DNA of 13,182 nucleotides from contig CAIYWF010000215.1 in NCBI GenBank assembly GCA_903929845.1, positions 1-13,182 on the forward strand, in the 5' to 3' direction. The notes below the pieces were generated by a model that did no database searches, was not told the DNA's origin, and saw nothing but the letters and a program-made list of their open reading frames with translations. The position numbers and the translations under genes are program-made. Shown one piece after another: positions 1 through 6,809 of the stretch. Position 1 is the first letter of the stretch. Each line of letters begins with the position of its first letter. This stretch comes from an uncultured Chlorobiaceae bacterium (GTDB lineage: Bacteria; Bacteroidota; Chlorobiia; Chlorobiales; Chlorobiaceae).

Positions 1-39
1 ATCAAGCATGGCCCTTTCTTGTTGCAAAAAATTGTTACA

Positions 40-57
40 TTGATTTATTGCAATCAA
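40..57. repeat. Short inverted repeat upstream of the first gene
   Basis: The arms TTGATT (40-45) and AATCAA (52-57) are perfect reverse complements around a 6-base spacer. They end just before a TACTAT hexamer (59-64) that could serve as a weak -10 box for the gene starting at 97. It could be an operator half-site pair or chance in AT-rich sequence. No promoter -35 box is convincing here, so I treat it as a weak regulatory candidate only. Confidence 0.2.
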
Positions 58-96
58 GTACTATCAGTCCACTTTCAGACGAAACACAGAACCGTT

Positions 97-393
97 ATGG
101 AGCAGCAGAATACAAGTCCAAGAGCTCTTGACTCTATCGAAAGGGCGAAACTGGGAATAAAGGTTTTTAATATGCCTTTTGATCAGGCTGAAGAGGTGAT
201 TGATGATTATGTCAGTCAGGGAAATTATGATCCTGCATCCGTGGAGCTTTTCAAGGAACAGCTTGATACCCAGCGTCATATTCAGGAGAAAAGCGTTGAG
301 ATTTTATCTACAGGCGCCCAGATTCTTCGGCTTGTGGTCAATGCTGTTGTAAAAAACATGCCATCGTCTACGGGAGATACTTCAAATTCCTGA
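97..393 (+). CDS. Small hypothetical protein, predicted mostly helical
   Basis: This encodes 98 residues beginning MEQQNTSPRAL. I do not recognise a family. The protein is polar and charged, with two likely amphipathic helices (about residues 15-45 and 50-90). The second ends in a hydrophobic stretch (ILRLVVNAVV) and a Ser/Thr-rich tail. There is no signal peptide, no cysteine motif and no obvious catalytic residue. The frame is open upstream to a TTG at 19, but I chose the ATG at 97 because the extra 26 residues would cover the AT-rich, promoter-like leader. The ribosome binding site is weak for either start. It lies 32 bases upstream of the shortened clpB on the same strand, so co-transcription is possible but a TATAAT hexamer sits between them. 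It may be a cytoplasmic partner or adaptor; that is a guess. Confidence 0.6.
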   Translation: MEQQNTSPRALDSIERAKLGIKVFNMPFDQAEEVIDDYVSQGNYDPASVELFKEQLDTQRHIQEKSVEILSTGAQILRLVVNAVVKNMPSSTGDTSNS

Positions 394-405
394 ACCTGAA
401 CATTG

Positions 406-411
406 TATAAT
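406..411 (+). promoter_or_regulatory. Possible -10 box (TATAAT) before clpB
   Basis: A perfect TATAAT lies 14 bases before the clpB ATG. The only upstream partner I can see is TTCAAA at 381-386, 19 bases away, which is a poor -35 box. No CIRCE-type inverted repeat (the HrcA heat-shock operator) is visible in this gap. If the hexamer is used, the transcript would have a very short leader, in line with the absence of a Shine-Dalgarno sequence before the ATG at 426. Confidence 0.25.
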
Positions 412-425
412 AAACACTCTGAATT

Positions 426-1748
426 ATGCAATTTGACCCGAACAAATTCACTCTGAAAGCCCAGGAGGCATTACAGACTGCGGCAACGCTTGCTGGCAGT
501 CGTCAGCATCAGCAGGTTGAGCCCGAACATCTTCTTTTTGCTATGTTTGATGATAACAGCAGTATTGCCATGCAGATAGCGCACAAGCTCGAGGCTCCTG
601 CCGAAACGCTGCAAGCGGCGCTTAACCGGGAAATTGAGAGGATTCCGAAGGTAACCGGAGCTTCGGCTACGGGACAGTATCTGTCGCAGAATCTCGCCAG
701 GGTGTTTGATGTGGCCATGAAAGAGGCAGAAAGTCTGAAAGATGACTATATCAGTTCGGAGCACCTCCTGATTGCTTTGTGTGAAGCAGGAGGTACGGTG
801 TCGCGCATGTTGCAGGATGCAGGATTCAATCGGAATGCTATTCTCAAGGTTCTTGCCACCATCAGGGGAACGCAGCGGGTGACCAGTCAGAATGCTGAGG
901 AGAGCTATAATTCGCTGAAAAAATATTCGCGCAACCTGAATGATCAGGCGCGCAAGGGCAAACTTGATCCGGTTATCGGGCGTGACGAGGAGATCCGCAG
1001 GGTGTTGCAGATCCTCAGTCGTCGCACCAAGAACAATCCCGTGCTTATCGGTGAGCCGGGGGTCGGAAAGACGGCGCTGGTGGAAGGTATCGCGCAACGC
1101 ATTGTGGCCGGAGACGTGCCTGAAAACCTCAAGAGCAAACAGATCGCAGCGCTTGATATTGCGCAGCTTGTTGCCGGCGCGAAGTTTCGGGGCGAGTTTG
1201 AGGAGCGTCTGAAAGCGGTCGTGCGGGAGGTTCAGTCATCTGATGGCGAAATTATCCTTTTTATTGATGAGCTTCATCTGCTTGTGGGCGCCGGGTCAGC
1301 CGAAGGGTCAATGGATGCAGCCAATATTCTTAAGCCTGCGCTTGCCCGTGGTGAACTGCGCTGTATTGGCGCCACGACGCTTGACGAGTATCGCAAACAT
1401 ATTGAAAAAGATGCTGCCCTTGAGCGTCGGTTCCAGACGGTACTGGTCGATCAGCCGAGTGTTGAGGATACGGTTTCCATTTTGCGCGGCCTCAAGGAAA
1501 AATATGAGATTCATCATGGAGTGCGTATCAAGGATGCGGCTATTGTTGCTGCGGCAGAGCTTTCAAACCGCTATATTGCGGATCGTTTTCTGCCTGACAA
1601 GGCCATCGACCTGATTGACGAAGCCTCTTCGCGCCTAAGGCTTGAAATAGACAGCAGTCCCGAAGAGCTTGACCGGATAAACCGCGAAATCCGCCGTCTT
1701 GAAATCGAACGTGAGGCTTTGAAGCGCGAAATTGAAATCGGAGGATAG
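426..1748 (+). CDS. clpB: ClpB-like protein, N-terminal half only (N domain plus first ATPase module)
   Basis: ClpB is a hexameric Hsp100 disaggregase that threads aggregated proteins through its pore with DnaK help. Visible here are the Clp N-terminal double repeat (about residues 1-148) and NBD1. NBD1 has Walker A GEPGVGKT (209-216), pore loop GAKFRG (251-256), Walker B ILFIDE (277-282), sensor-1 region GATTLDEYR (315-323), and the arginine-finger pair in LERRF (332-336). The small subdomain ends with ADRFLPDKAIDLIDEA. The protein then stops at residue 440, a few residues into the coiled-coil middle domain (LEIEREALKREIEIGG). Full-length ClpB is about 860 residues, so most of the middle domain, all of NBD2 and the C-terminal domain are missing, and they are not found downstream in any frame. 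The reading frame itself is clean and the NBD1 motifs are intact, so this may be a functional short form rather than a decaying gene. From memory, unchecked, a ClpB of about 440 residues is annotated in another green sulfur bacterium. The pore tyrosine is phenylalanine. Confidence 0.85.
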   Translation: MQFDPNKFTLKAQEALQTAATLAGSRQHQQVEPEHLLFAMFDDNSSIAMQIAHKLEAPAETLQAALNREIERIPKVTGASATGQYLSQNLARVFDVAMKEAESLKDDYISSEHLLIALCEAGGTVSRMLQDAGFNRNAILKVLATIRGTQRVTSQNAEESYNSLKKYSRNLNDQARKGKLDPVIGRDEEIRRVLQILSRRTKNNPVLIGEPGVGKTALVEGIAQRIVAGDVPENLKSKQIAALDIAQLVAGAKFRGEFEERLKAVVREVQSSDGEIILFIDELHLLVGAGSAEGSMDAANILKPALARGELRCIGATTLDEYRKHIEKDAALERRFQTVLVDQPSVEDTVSILRGLKEKYEIHHGVRIKDAAIVAAAELSNRYIADRFLPDKAIDLIDEASSRLRLEIDSSPEELDRINREIRRLEIEREALKREIEIGG

Positions 1749-1790
1749 CAGCTTGCGACCGAGCAAAAATAATTTATCTATGCCGTTATG

Positions 1791-1799
1791 GGAAAGGGG
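1791..1799 (+). promoter_or_regulatory. Ribosome binding site of the ATPase/repeat gene
   Basis: A purine-rich GGAAAGGGG ends six bases before the ATG at 1806. It is one of the stronger sites in the left part of the window, where clpB and gatB have no clear Shine-Dalgarno sequence. It supports the 1806 start and independent translation of the downstream gene after the clpB stop. Confidence 0.6.
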
Positions 1800-1805
1800 T
1801 AACGC

Positions 1806-4427
1806 ATGAACACACGGTTAGTTAAACATAACCCGGCTTTTCTTGAGGAGGAGCAGCTTATAGAGAATTTTGTGGTGCGTCAGGTTGATTTTGAGCTTAT
1901 AAAACAAATCATCAGAGACCATGTACCTGGCTCCAGCCAGCATCAGCTTATTACTGGTGCGCGAGGCAGCGGCAAAACACTTTTAGTGCATCGAATTGCA
2001 GCAGAGATTGAGCGGCATGATGACTTGCGCAATCGTTTCTATCCTCTGATCTTTTCAGAAGAGAGTTATCAGGTCAGTTCAGCCGCTGAATTCTGGCTTG
2101 AATCGCTGTTTTGTCTTGGCAGGAAAACAGGTGATGAGCAATTGAATCAAGCATATCTGGAACTCCGCTCCGAAATTGATGATCAACTGCTTTCCGGGCG
2201 GGCATTGCAGCATCTGCTTGATTTCGCCGATAGCCAGGGAAAAGAGATTCTGTTAATTGTCGAGAATCTCAATATGCTTTTTGGTGATCTGGCAAGTGAA
2301 GAGGAGGGAGCGACTATTCGTCAAACCCTGATGAATGAGCCGCGGTTACTGCTTCTTGCGACCGCAACAAGCCTGTTCGAAGGGATTGATCATCCCTCCA
2401 CTGCGATGTTTGAAATGTTCAGGATTCATGAGCTCAAACCTCTCGATGATGAGGAGAGCAATGCTCTGTGGGAGCTCATTGCCGGAGAAAAACTTCCAGG
2501 GGAGCAGATCAGGCCGGTAAAGATACTGACTGGAGGCAATCCCCGCATGTTGGCTCTTCTGGCCAGATGCGGAGCAAAACGGCCATTCAGGCAGCTCCTT
2601 GATGACCTTGTCGAGGCCGTCGATGAGCATACTGAATATTTTAAAAGTCATCTCGATACCATGGCGCCGATCGAGAGAAAGGTTTATCTGGCGCTTGCTG
2701 AACTATGGAGCATTTCATCGGTTCGGGAGATTGCGCTGGTGGCAAGGCTCGATGTCAACAAGACCAGCGCCTATCTGAACAGGCTTCTGAACCGAGGCAT
2801 TGTCGTTATCGAGAAACAGGCAAAAAGAAATAAGTTATATGGCTTGTCGGAAGGAAGTTACAGTATCTATTACCTTCTGAGAAGGTACGGCAGACTGGCT
2901 GATCGGGTCAGGGCTCTTGTGAAATTTATGATCTATCTTTACGATCCGCTTTCTGACAAACAGTTGTCTGGTGAAGAGGGTGAAATACTTTTATCTGAGC
3001 ACTCTCATGATTTTTTTGCTGCTTTTGAAGAGTCGGTTATGAGTCTTCCTGAGCGGAAACATTTTCAGGAATGTCGTGATCATTTTGCGGCAGCAGTAGT
3101 TGTCGCCAGGAGTTGTCCTGCTCGGCCTGAAGCGGTGAAAAATATTCGGGTTGCCGAGAGAATGACTGTTTTCAGGGGCGGAGAGGCTCTTGAAGATGAC
3201 GTGGAAAACAAAGTTTTGGAAGAGGGTTTTAACCATGCTTTTGGACTGCTTGAAGCCGGAAATTACGCTGAAGCATTTCATGTGTTTGAAGCCATAATCA
3301 TGGTTCACAAAAGTAGTCCAGAAGATCAGATCGCCGTACAGGTTGCAGGAGCTATGTTTGGCAAGGGGGTGGCGCTTGGCAACTTGAACCGTCCGGAAGA
3401 GGCTGTTAAGACTTATGAAGAATTAATTACTACCTACAAGGGTCGTTTTGAAGCGCTTCTTGTTCTGCCTGTTGTTATGGCTATGTTCAGTAAGGGTTGT
3501 AAACTTCATGACTTGAATCGCCCTGAAGAGGCTATGCAGGCTTACGAAGAAGTAATAGCTACCTACAAAGATTGTTCTGAAGAGCAGATTGTCAAGTGGG
3601 TAGTCATGGCTCTTTTCGGTAAAGCGGTTCTGCTCGGTGAGCTGAATCGCAAGCATGAGGCTCTTCAGCTCTATGAAGAACATCTGGCGCAGTTTAAAGA
3701 GCGGGCTGAAGGAGAGGTTGCTGAACAGGTGGCAAAGTGCATGGTCCATAACGGCGTTCTACTTGGCGACCTGCACCGCATGGACGAAGAGATTCAGATC
3801 TATGAAGAACTCTTTGCCCGATATAAAGAGCGGCCTGAAATAGGAATTCTGGAACAGGTTGTCAGTGCACAGTTCAACAAGGGGATTGCTCTTGACCGTT
3901 TGCACCGCAGCGATGAAGCGATTCAGACGTATGAAGCGCTCATTGCCACTTATAAAGAGCGGCCTGAAGAACAGATTATTGTAAAAGTGTCGAACGCCAT
4001 GCTCAACAAAGGAGTTGTCTATGGAAAACTTGACCGATATCAGGAGGCTGAAACTGCTTTTATGAAGGCCATGGAATTAAGTGCTCAAGGATTGAGAGCA
4101 CAATTAGTGTTGCTTAAATTGCTGATGAAGATGCAGGAGCGGCAAAACGAAGCTCTGGAGCTTGCAGGACAGTATGTAGCCAACACTGATCTTGTTGAGA
4201 GCACCATCGAAGGTGCCATAGTGCAGTTTGTAAAGCTTGCGGCATTGGGGTATGCGCCTGAAGCGCTTTGCATTCTTGTTGGTTCGCCTGCTGAACGGCA
4301 TCTTGAACCTCTTGTTGCGGCGTTGCGGTTGTACACTGGTGAAGAGGTAAGGAGTGCTTTGGAGATACTTGAAGTAGCAAAAGATGTGGTGAAAAAAATT
4401 GATGAGCAGCAGCGTATTATGAATTGA
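1806..4427 (+). CDS. P-loop ATPase with winged-helix-like segment and TPR-like repeats
   Basis: This 873-residue protein has a STAND/Orc-like layout. The N-terminal ATPase has Walker A GARGSGKT (51-58), a Walker B-like strand ILLIVENLN (148-156) and a strand LLLLATATSL (181-190) in the sensor-1 position. A TGGNPRML motif (242-249) resembles the sensor-2 region of archaeal-type and Cdc6-like ATPases. Residues about 286-350 look like a winged helix (APIERKVYLALAEL, then a helix-turn-helix around VREIALVARLDVNKTSAYL and a wing). A linker of about 100 residues leads to seven TPR-like units of 43 residues each (475-775) and a helical tail. No signal peptide or membrane segment is seen, so it is probably cytoplasmic. 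By architecture it would be an NTP-driven switch with the repeats as sensor or docking surface, comparable to regulators or defence NTPases, but no effector domain (nuclease, TIR, protease) is visible. The substrate and true role are unknown. It follows the shortened clpB by 57 bases and may be co-transcribed with it. Confidence 0.85.
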   Translation: MNTRLVKHNPAFLEEEQLIENFVVRQVDFELIKQIIRDHVPGSSQHQLITGARGSGKTLLVHRIAAEIERHDDLRNRFYPLIFSEESYQVSSAAEFWLESLFCLGRKTGDEQLNQAYLELRSEIDDQLLSGRALQHLLDFADSQGKEILLIVENLNMLFGDLASEEEGATIRQTLMNEPRLLLLATATSLFEGIDHPSTAMFEMFRIHELKPLDDEESNALWELIAGEKLPGEQIRPVKILTGGNPRMLALLARCGAKRPFRQLLDDLVEAVDEHTEYFKSHLDTMAPIERKVYLALAELWSISSVREIALVARLDVNKTSAYLNRLLNRGIVVIEKQAKRNKLYGLSEGSYSIYYLLRRYGRLADRVRALVKFMIYLYDPLSDKQLSGEEGEILLSEHSHDFFAAFEESVMSLPERKHFQECRDHFAAAVVVARSCPARPEAVKNIRVAERMTVFRGGEALEDDVENKVLEEGFNHAFGLLEAGNYAEAFHVFEAIIMVHKSSPEDQIAVQVAGAMFGKGVALGNLNRPEEAVKTYEELITTYKGRFEALLVLPVVMAMFSKGCKLHDLNRPEEAMQAYEEVIATYKDCSEEQIVKWVVMALFGKAVLLGELNRKHEALQLYEEHLAQFKERAEGEVAEQVAKCMVHNGVLLGDLHRMDEEIQIYEELFARYKERPEIGILEQVVSAQFNKGIALDRLHRSDEAIQTYEALIATYKERPEEQIIVKVSNAMLNKGVVYGKLDRYQEAETAFMKAMELSAQGLRAQLVLLKLLMKMQERQNEALELAGQYVANTDLVESTIEGAIVQFVKLAALGYAPEALCILVGSPAERHLEPLVAALRLYTGEEVRSALEILEVAKDVVKKIDEQQRIMN
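3228..4130 (+). repeat. Seven tandem 129-base units encoding 43-residue TPR-like repeats
   Basis: The units start at residues 475, 518, 561, 604, 647, 690 and 733 of the ATPase protein, an exact 43-residue period with no indel. An aromatic residue recurs in every unit (F494, Y537, Y580, Y623, Y666, Y709, F752). An alanine recurs in six of seven (490, 533, 576, 619, 705, 748; Glu at 662). Typical unit text is F-N-K-G-x-A-L-x-x-L-x-R-x-x-E-A-I-Q-x-Y-E, then a loop such as YKERPEEQI. Canonical TPRs have 34 residues; the longer unit resembles the 42-residue kinesin light chain type. An 18-base stretch is identical at 3822-3839 and 3951-3968, exactly 129 bases apart, which points to recent duplication. 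Confidence 0.85.
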
Positions 4428-4450
4428 TGTGTCAAATCAAATAACGAAAA

Positions 4451-4454
4451 CAGG
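4451..4454 (+). promoter_or_regulatory. Ribosome binding site that fixes the SYLF gene start
   Basis: CAGG at 4451-4454 ends eight bases before the ATG at 4463 but only two bases before the alternative TTG at 4457. The spacing favours the ATG, which removes two residues from the longest open frame and leaves a compact signal peptide. Confidence 0.4.
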
Positions 4455-4462
4455 TATTGACG

Positions 4463-4996
4463 ATGAAGATGATGAGGATAGTGGCTCTTGCTTTCATGCT
4501 TGCAGGGGTGTTTTCCGTTACGGCAAGGGCTGGATGGGATCCGGCAGATGAGGATCATGCGAGGGCGTCGGTTGATTATTTCAGAACACATGGTCCGGCG
4601 CTTGACCGCTTTTTTGAACATGCCTATGGCTATGCTGTTTTTCCTGATGTCTTTAAAGGTGGTTTCATGATGTTCGGAGGTGGCCATGGCAAGGGATATG
4701 TCTATGAACAGAACAGGATTGTAGGGCGTTCCTCAATTACCCAGCTCAATGTTGGGCCGCAGCTTGGTGGTCAGTCTTTTTCAGAAATTATTTTTTTTAA
4801 AGGCCGCGAAGAGCTTGACAATTTCAAAAAAGGTAACTATGAGCTGAATGCTCAAGTCGCTGCAATTATAGTTTCCCAGGGAATGGCAACCACTATCGAT
4901 TATTCTAATGGGGTCGCTGTTTTTGTTCTTCCGAAGGCAGGGATTATGGCTGAAGCTACCGTTGGTGGGCAAAAGTTCTCTTATAATCCTTACTGA
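4463..4996 (+). CDS. Secreted SYLF-domain (Ysc84/DUF500) lipid-binding protein
   Basis: This encodes 177 residues. An N-terminal signal peptide (MKMMRI, then the hydrophobic core VALAFMLAGVFSV, and ARA just before a probable cleavage after residue 23) sends it out of the cytoplasm. The mature part is a SYLF domain: AYGYAVFPDVFKGGF, a glycine-rich GGGHGKGYVYE strand, QLNVGPQLGGQSFSEIIFF, and the C-terminal DYSNGVAVFVLPKAG followed by GGQKFSYNPY. The domain is known from yeast Ysc84 and many bacterial secreted proteins and binds phospholipids; the bacterial role is not well defined. Length is normal for a single-domain bacterial member. It starts 35 bases after the ATPase gene and ends 39 bases before gatB. 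No terminator is visible on either side, so co-transcription cannot be excluded. Confidence 0.85.
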   Translation: MKMMRIVALAFMLAGVFSVTARAGWDPADEDHARASVDYFRTHGPALDRFFEHAYGYAVFPDVFKGGFMMFGGGHGKGYVYEQNRIVGRSSITQLNVGPQLGGQSFSEIIFFKGREELDNFKKGNYELNAQVAAIIVSQGMATTIDYSNGVAVFVLPKAGIMAEATVGGQKFSYNPY

Positions 4997-5035
4997 CCAG
5001 GGTTTGGCTGTTTTTCAATAACGTCAATTTTTGCA

Positions 5036-6463
5036 ATGAAGTATGAATTAGTGGTAGGCCTTGAGGTTCATTGTCAGCTTAATACCGTGACCAAGGCTTT
5101 TTGTAGTTGTTCTGCTCAGTTTGGAAAATCGGCCAATACCAATGTCTGTCCGGTTTGTCTTGCTCTTCCTGGAGCGTTGCCGGTTCTCAATCGCCAGGTG
5201 GTGGAGGATGCCGTCAAGATTGGTCTGGCAATGGGCTGCACGATAGCCCCTCATTCAGTGCTTGCCCGTAAAAACTATTTTTATCCGGATCTGCCGAAAG
5301 GGTATCAGATTTCGCAGTTTGAAGAGCCGATATGCGGGGAAGGAACTCTCACAATTGATGCTGGAGAGGGGCAGAAGGAGATCCGCCTGATCAGGATCCA
5401 TATTGAGGAAGATGCTGGCAAGTCAATTCACGATATTGGCGAGGAGACCTATATTGATCTTAATCGGTGCGGCGTTCCGCTGCTTGAGATTGTGAGCTAT
5501 CCAGATATGCGTACTCCGAAGGAGGCCTCCGCATATCTTCAGAAAGTGCGTCAGATTGTTAAATATCTCGGTATTTCGGATGGCAACATGGAGGAGGGAA
5601 GTCTTCGCTGCGATGCCAATGTCTCTTTGCGACTCGCAGGAGCGCCCGAGTATGGTACCCGTACCGAGATCAAGAATATGAATTCGTTCAAGAATGTAGA
5701 AAAGGCCATCGAATTTGAGGCGGAACGCCATAGAGAGATTCTGGATAACGGTGGAGTCATCATTCAGGAGACCAGGCTTTGGGATGCCGACAAGGGGGAG
5801 ACCCGTTCCATGCGGGGCAAGGAGTTTGCCCACGACTATCGTTATTTCCCTGATCCCGATCTGGTACCAGTGCTTGTTGGCCAGGAGATGATTGACCGCA
5901 TAAGGCTTGAGCTTCCCGAGTTTCCTGAAGCGCGTGCACTTCGTTTTGCTGAGGAGTATGCCATTCCCGTCTATGATGCCGGAGTGCTTACGGTTGAGAG
6001 AGAGGTTGCCGACTATTTTGAGGTGACGGTCAGGGTTTCGGGTGATGCCAAGGCTTCATCGAACTGGGTGATGGGGGAGGTAATGCGCACGCTCAAGGAG
6101 AAGTATCTTGATATTGCGGAGTTTTCCATTGTTCCTGAAAGGCTTGGCGGATTGATCCGTCTTATTGGAGAGGGAATGATCAGTAATACCATTGCCAAAC
6201 AGGTGTTTGAAATTATGCTGTCGGATGAAGCCTCGGCGACGGAGATTGTTGAGCGTGAAGGGCTTGCACAGGTGTCAGATACCGGCGCGATCGAGACTGT
6301 TGTTCAGGAAATTCTGGATGCCAATCCTGGGCAGCTTGCCGCGTATCGTGGTGGAAAAACCAAGTTGCTGGGCTTTTTTGTGGGTCAGTGTATGAGCCGA
6401 ATGAAAGGCAAAGCCAATCCACAGATGGTGAATGATGTGCTGCTGAAAAAACTCGAAGGGTGA
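5036..6463 (+). CDS. gatB: Aspartyl/glutamyl-tRNA amidotransferase subunit B
   Basis: GatB is the kinase-like, tRNA-binding subunit of GatCAB. The complex phosphorylates and then amidates mischarged Glu-tRNA(Gln) and Asp-tRNA(Asn), using ammonia made by GatA. The protein has 475 residues, the usual bacterial size. Visible family features are the start YELVVGLEVHCQL, a four-cysteine zinc site (C23, C25 in FCSC and C38, C41 in CPVC), NYFYPDLPKGYQISQ (80-94), and the HIEEDAGKS motif (122-130). EGSLRCDANVS, RTEIKNMNSFKNV and DYRYFPDPDL follow. The C-terminal part is the YqeY-like helical tail that recognises the tRNA, ending MKGKANPQMVNDVLLKKL. The ATG at 5036 has no clear Shine-Dalgarno sequence but matches the conserved N-terminus. 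gatA and gatC are not in the window, so the subunits are dispersed in this genome. Confidence 0.97.
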   Translation: MKYELVVGLEVHCQLNTVTKAFCSCSAQFGKSANTNVCPVCLALPGALPVLNRQVVEDAVKIGLAMGCTIAPHSVLARKNYFYPDLPKGYQISQFEEPICGEGTLTIDAGEGQKEIRLIRIHIEEDAGKSIHDIGEETYIDLNRCGVPLLEIVSYPDMRTPKEASAYLQKVRQIVKYLGISDGNMEEGSLRCDANVSLRLAGAPEYGTRTEIKNMNSFKNVEKAIEFEAERHREILDNGGVIIQETRLWDADKGETRSMRGKEFAHDYRYFPDPDLVPVLVGQEMIDRIRLELPEFPEARALRFAEEYAIPVYDAGVLTVEREVADYFEVTVRVSGDAKASSNWVMGEVMRTLKEKYLDIAEFSIVPERLGGLIRLIGEGMISNTIAKQVFEIMLSDEASATEIVEREGLAQVSDTGAIETVVQEILDANPGQLAAYRGGKTKLLGFFVGQCMSRMKGKANPQMVNDVLLKKLEG

Positions 6464-6469
6464 GCGTTT

Positions 6470-6736
6470 TCATGATTCGCTGTCGAACAGATCTTTGGTA
6501 CGCGGTGTTTCGTGCAAGGTTTTTGCAAGTTCAGGATTGATAACCTCAATTTTTTTTCTTGCTTCCTGAAGTCGTTTTTTGCAGGTTTCGGCAATGCTCA
6601 GTCCCTCTTCATAGAGGCCGATTGAGCTTTCGATACCGGTTTCTGGATTTTCGATGTTGCTGGTTATCTCCTCAAGTCGAGAGATCAGCTCCTCTATCGA
6701 GGGTGTGCCAGATGATTTCAGGGAGTGGGATGCCAT
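6470..6736 (-). CDS. xseB: Exodeoxyribonuclease VII small subunit
   Basis: XseB is the small helical subunit that binds in several copies to the long helix of XseA in exonuclease VII, which degrades single-stranded DNA from both ends in repair. The product is 88 residues, normal for the family. The core reads SIEELISRLEEITSNIENPETGIESSIGLYEEGLSIAETCKKRLQEARKKIE, the diagnostic two-helix hairpin (about residues 13-65). The tail KDLFDSES is acidic. It is the only gene on the minus strand. It is convergent with gatB, with six bases between the stop codons and no visible terminator, and divergent from obg across 73 bases. xseA is not in the window. Confidence 0.92.
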   Translation of the reverse strand: MASHSLKSSGTPSIEELISRLEEITSNIENPETGIESSIGLYEEGLSIAETCKKRLQEARKKIEVINPELAKTLHETPRTKDLFDSES

Positions 6737-6809
6737 AATTTGTTAGCGTTTAGATGGTTGTTACGAAAGGTAGGTAAAGAGAAAGATTATTCAAAAGGCA
6801 GGTGTGTGA
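6737..6809. promoter_or_regulatory. Divergent intergenic region between xseB and obg
   Basis: These 73 bases must hold the start signals for xseB leftwards, and probably for the long rightward obg run. A GATTAT hexamer (6785-6790) could be the obg -10 box, but no good -35 box sits at the right distance. The AGG at 6800-6802, seven bases before the GTG at 6810, supports that start. I see no operator-like symmetry. Confidence 0.35.

Noticed and set aside
471..1097. 208-residue open frame on the minus strand inside clpB
   Set aside because: It lies wholly antisense to a clearly conserved ClpB frame and its translation resembles no protein family; it is a codon-bias shadow.
1751..1764. Small hairpin (GCTTG / CGAGC, four-base loop) just after the clpB stop
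   Set aside because: The stem has five pairs, one a wobble, and is followed by an A-run rather than a T-run, so it does not look like a terminator.
4085..4687. 200-residue minus-strand open frame across the ATPase gene end and the SYLF gene start
   Set aside because: It is antisense to two supported genes, with Ser/Thr/Arg-rich composition typical of a shadow frame.
4997..5035. Possible terminator between the SYLF gene and gatB (CCA...TGG followed by GTTTTT)
   Set aside because: The stem would be only three base pairs, too weak to support a terminator call.
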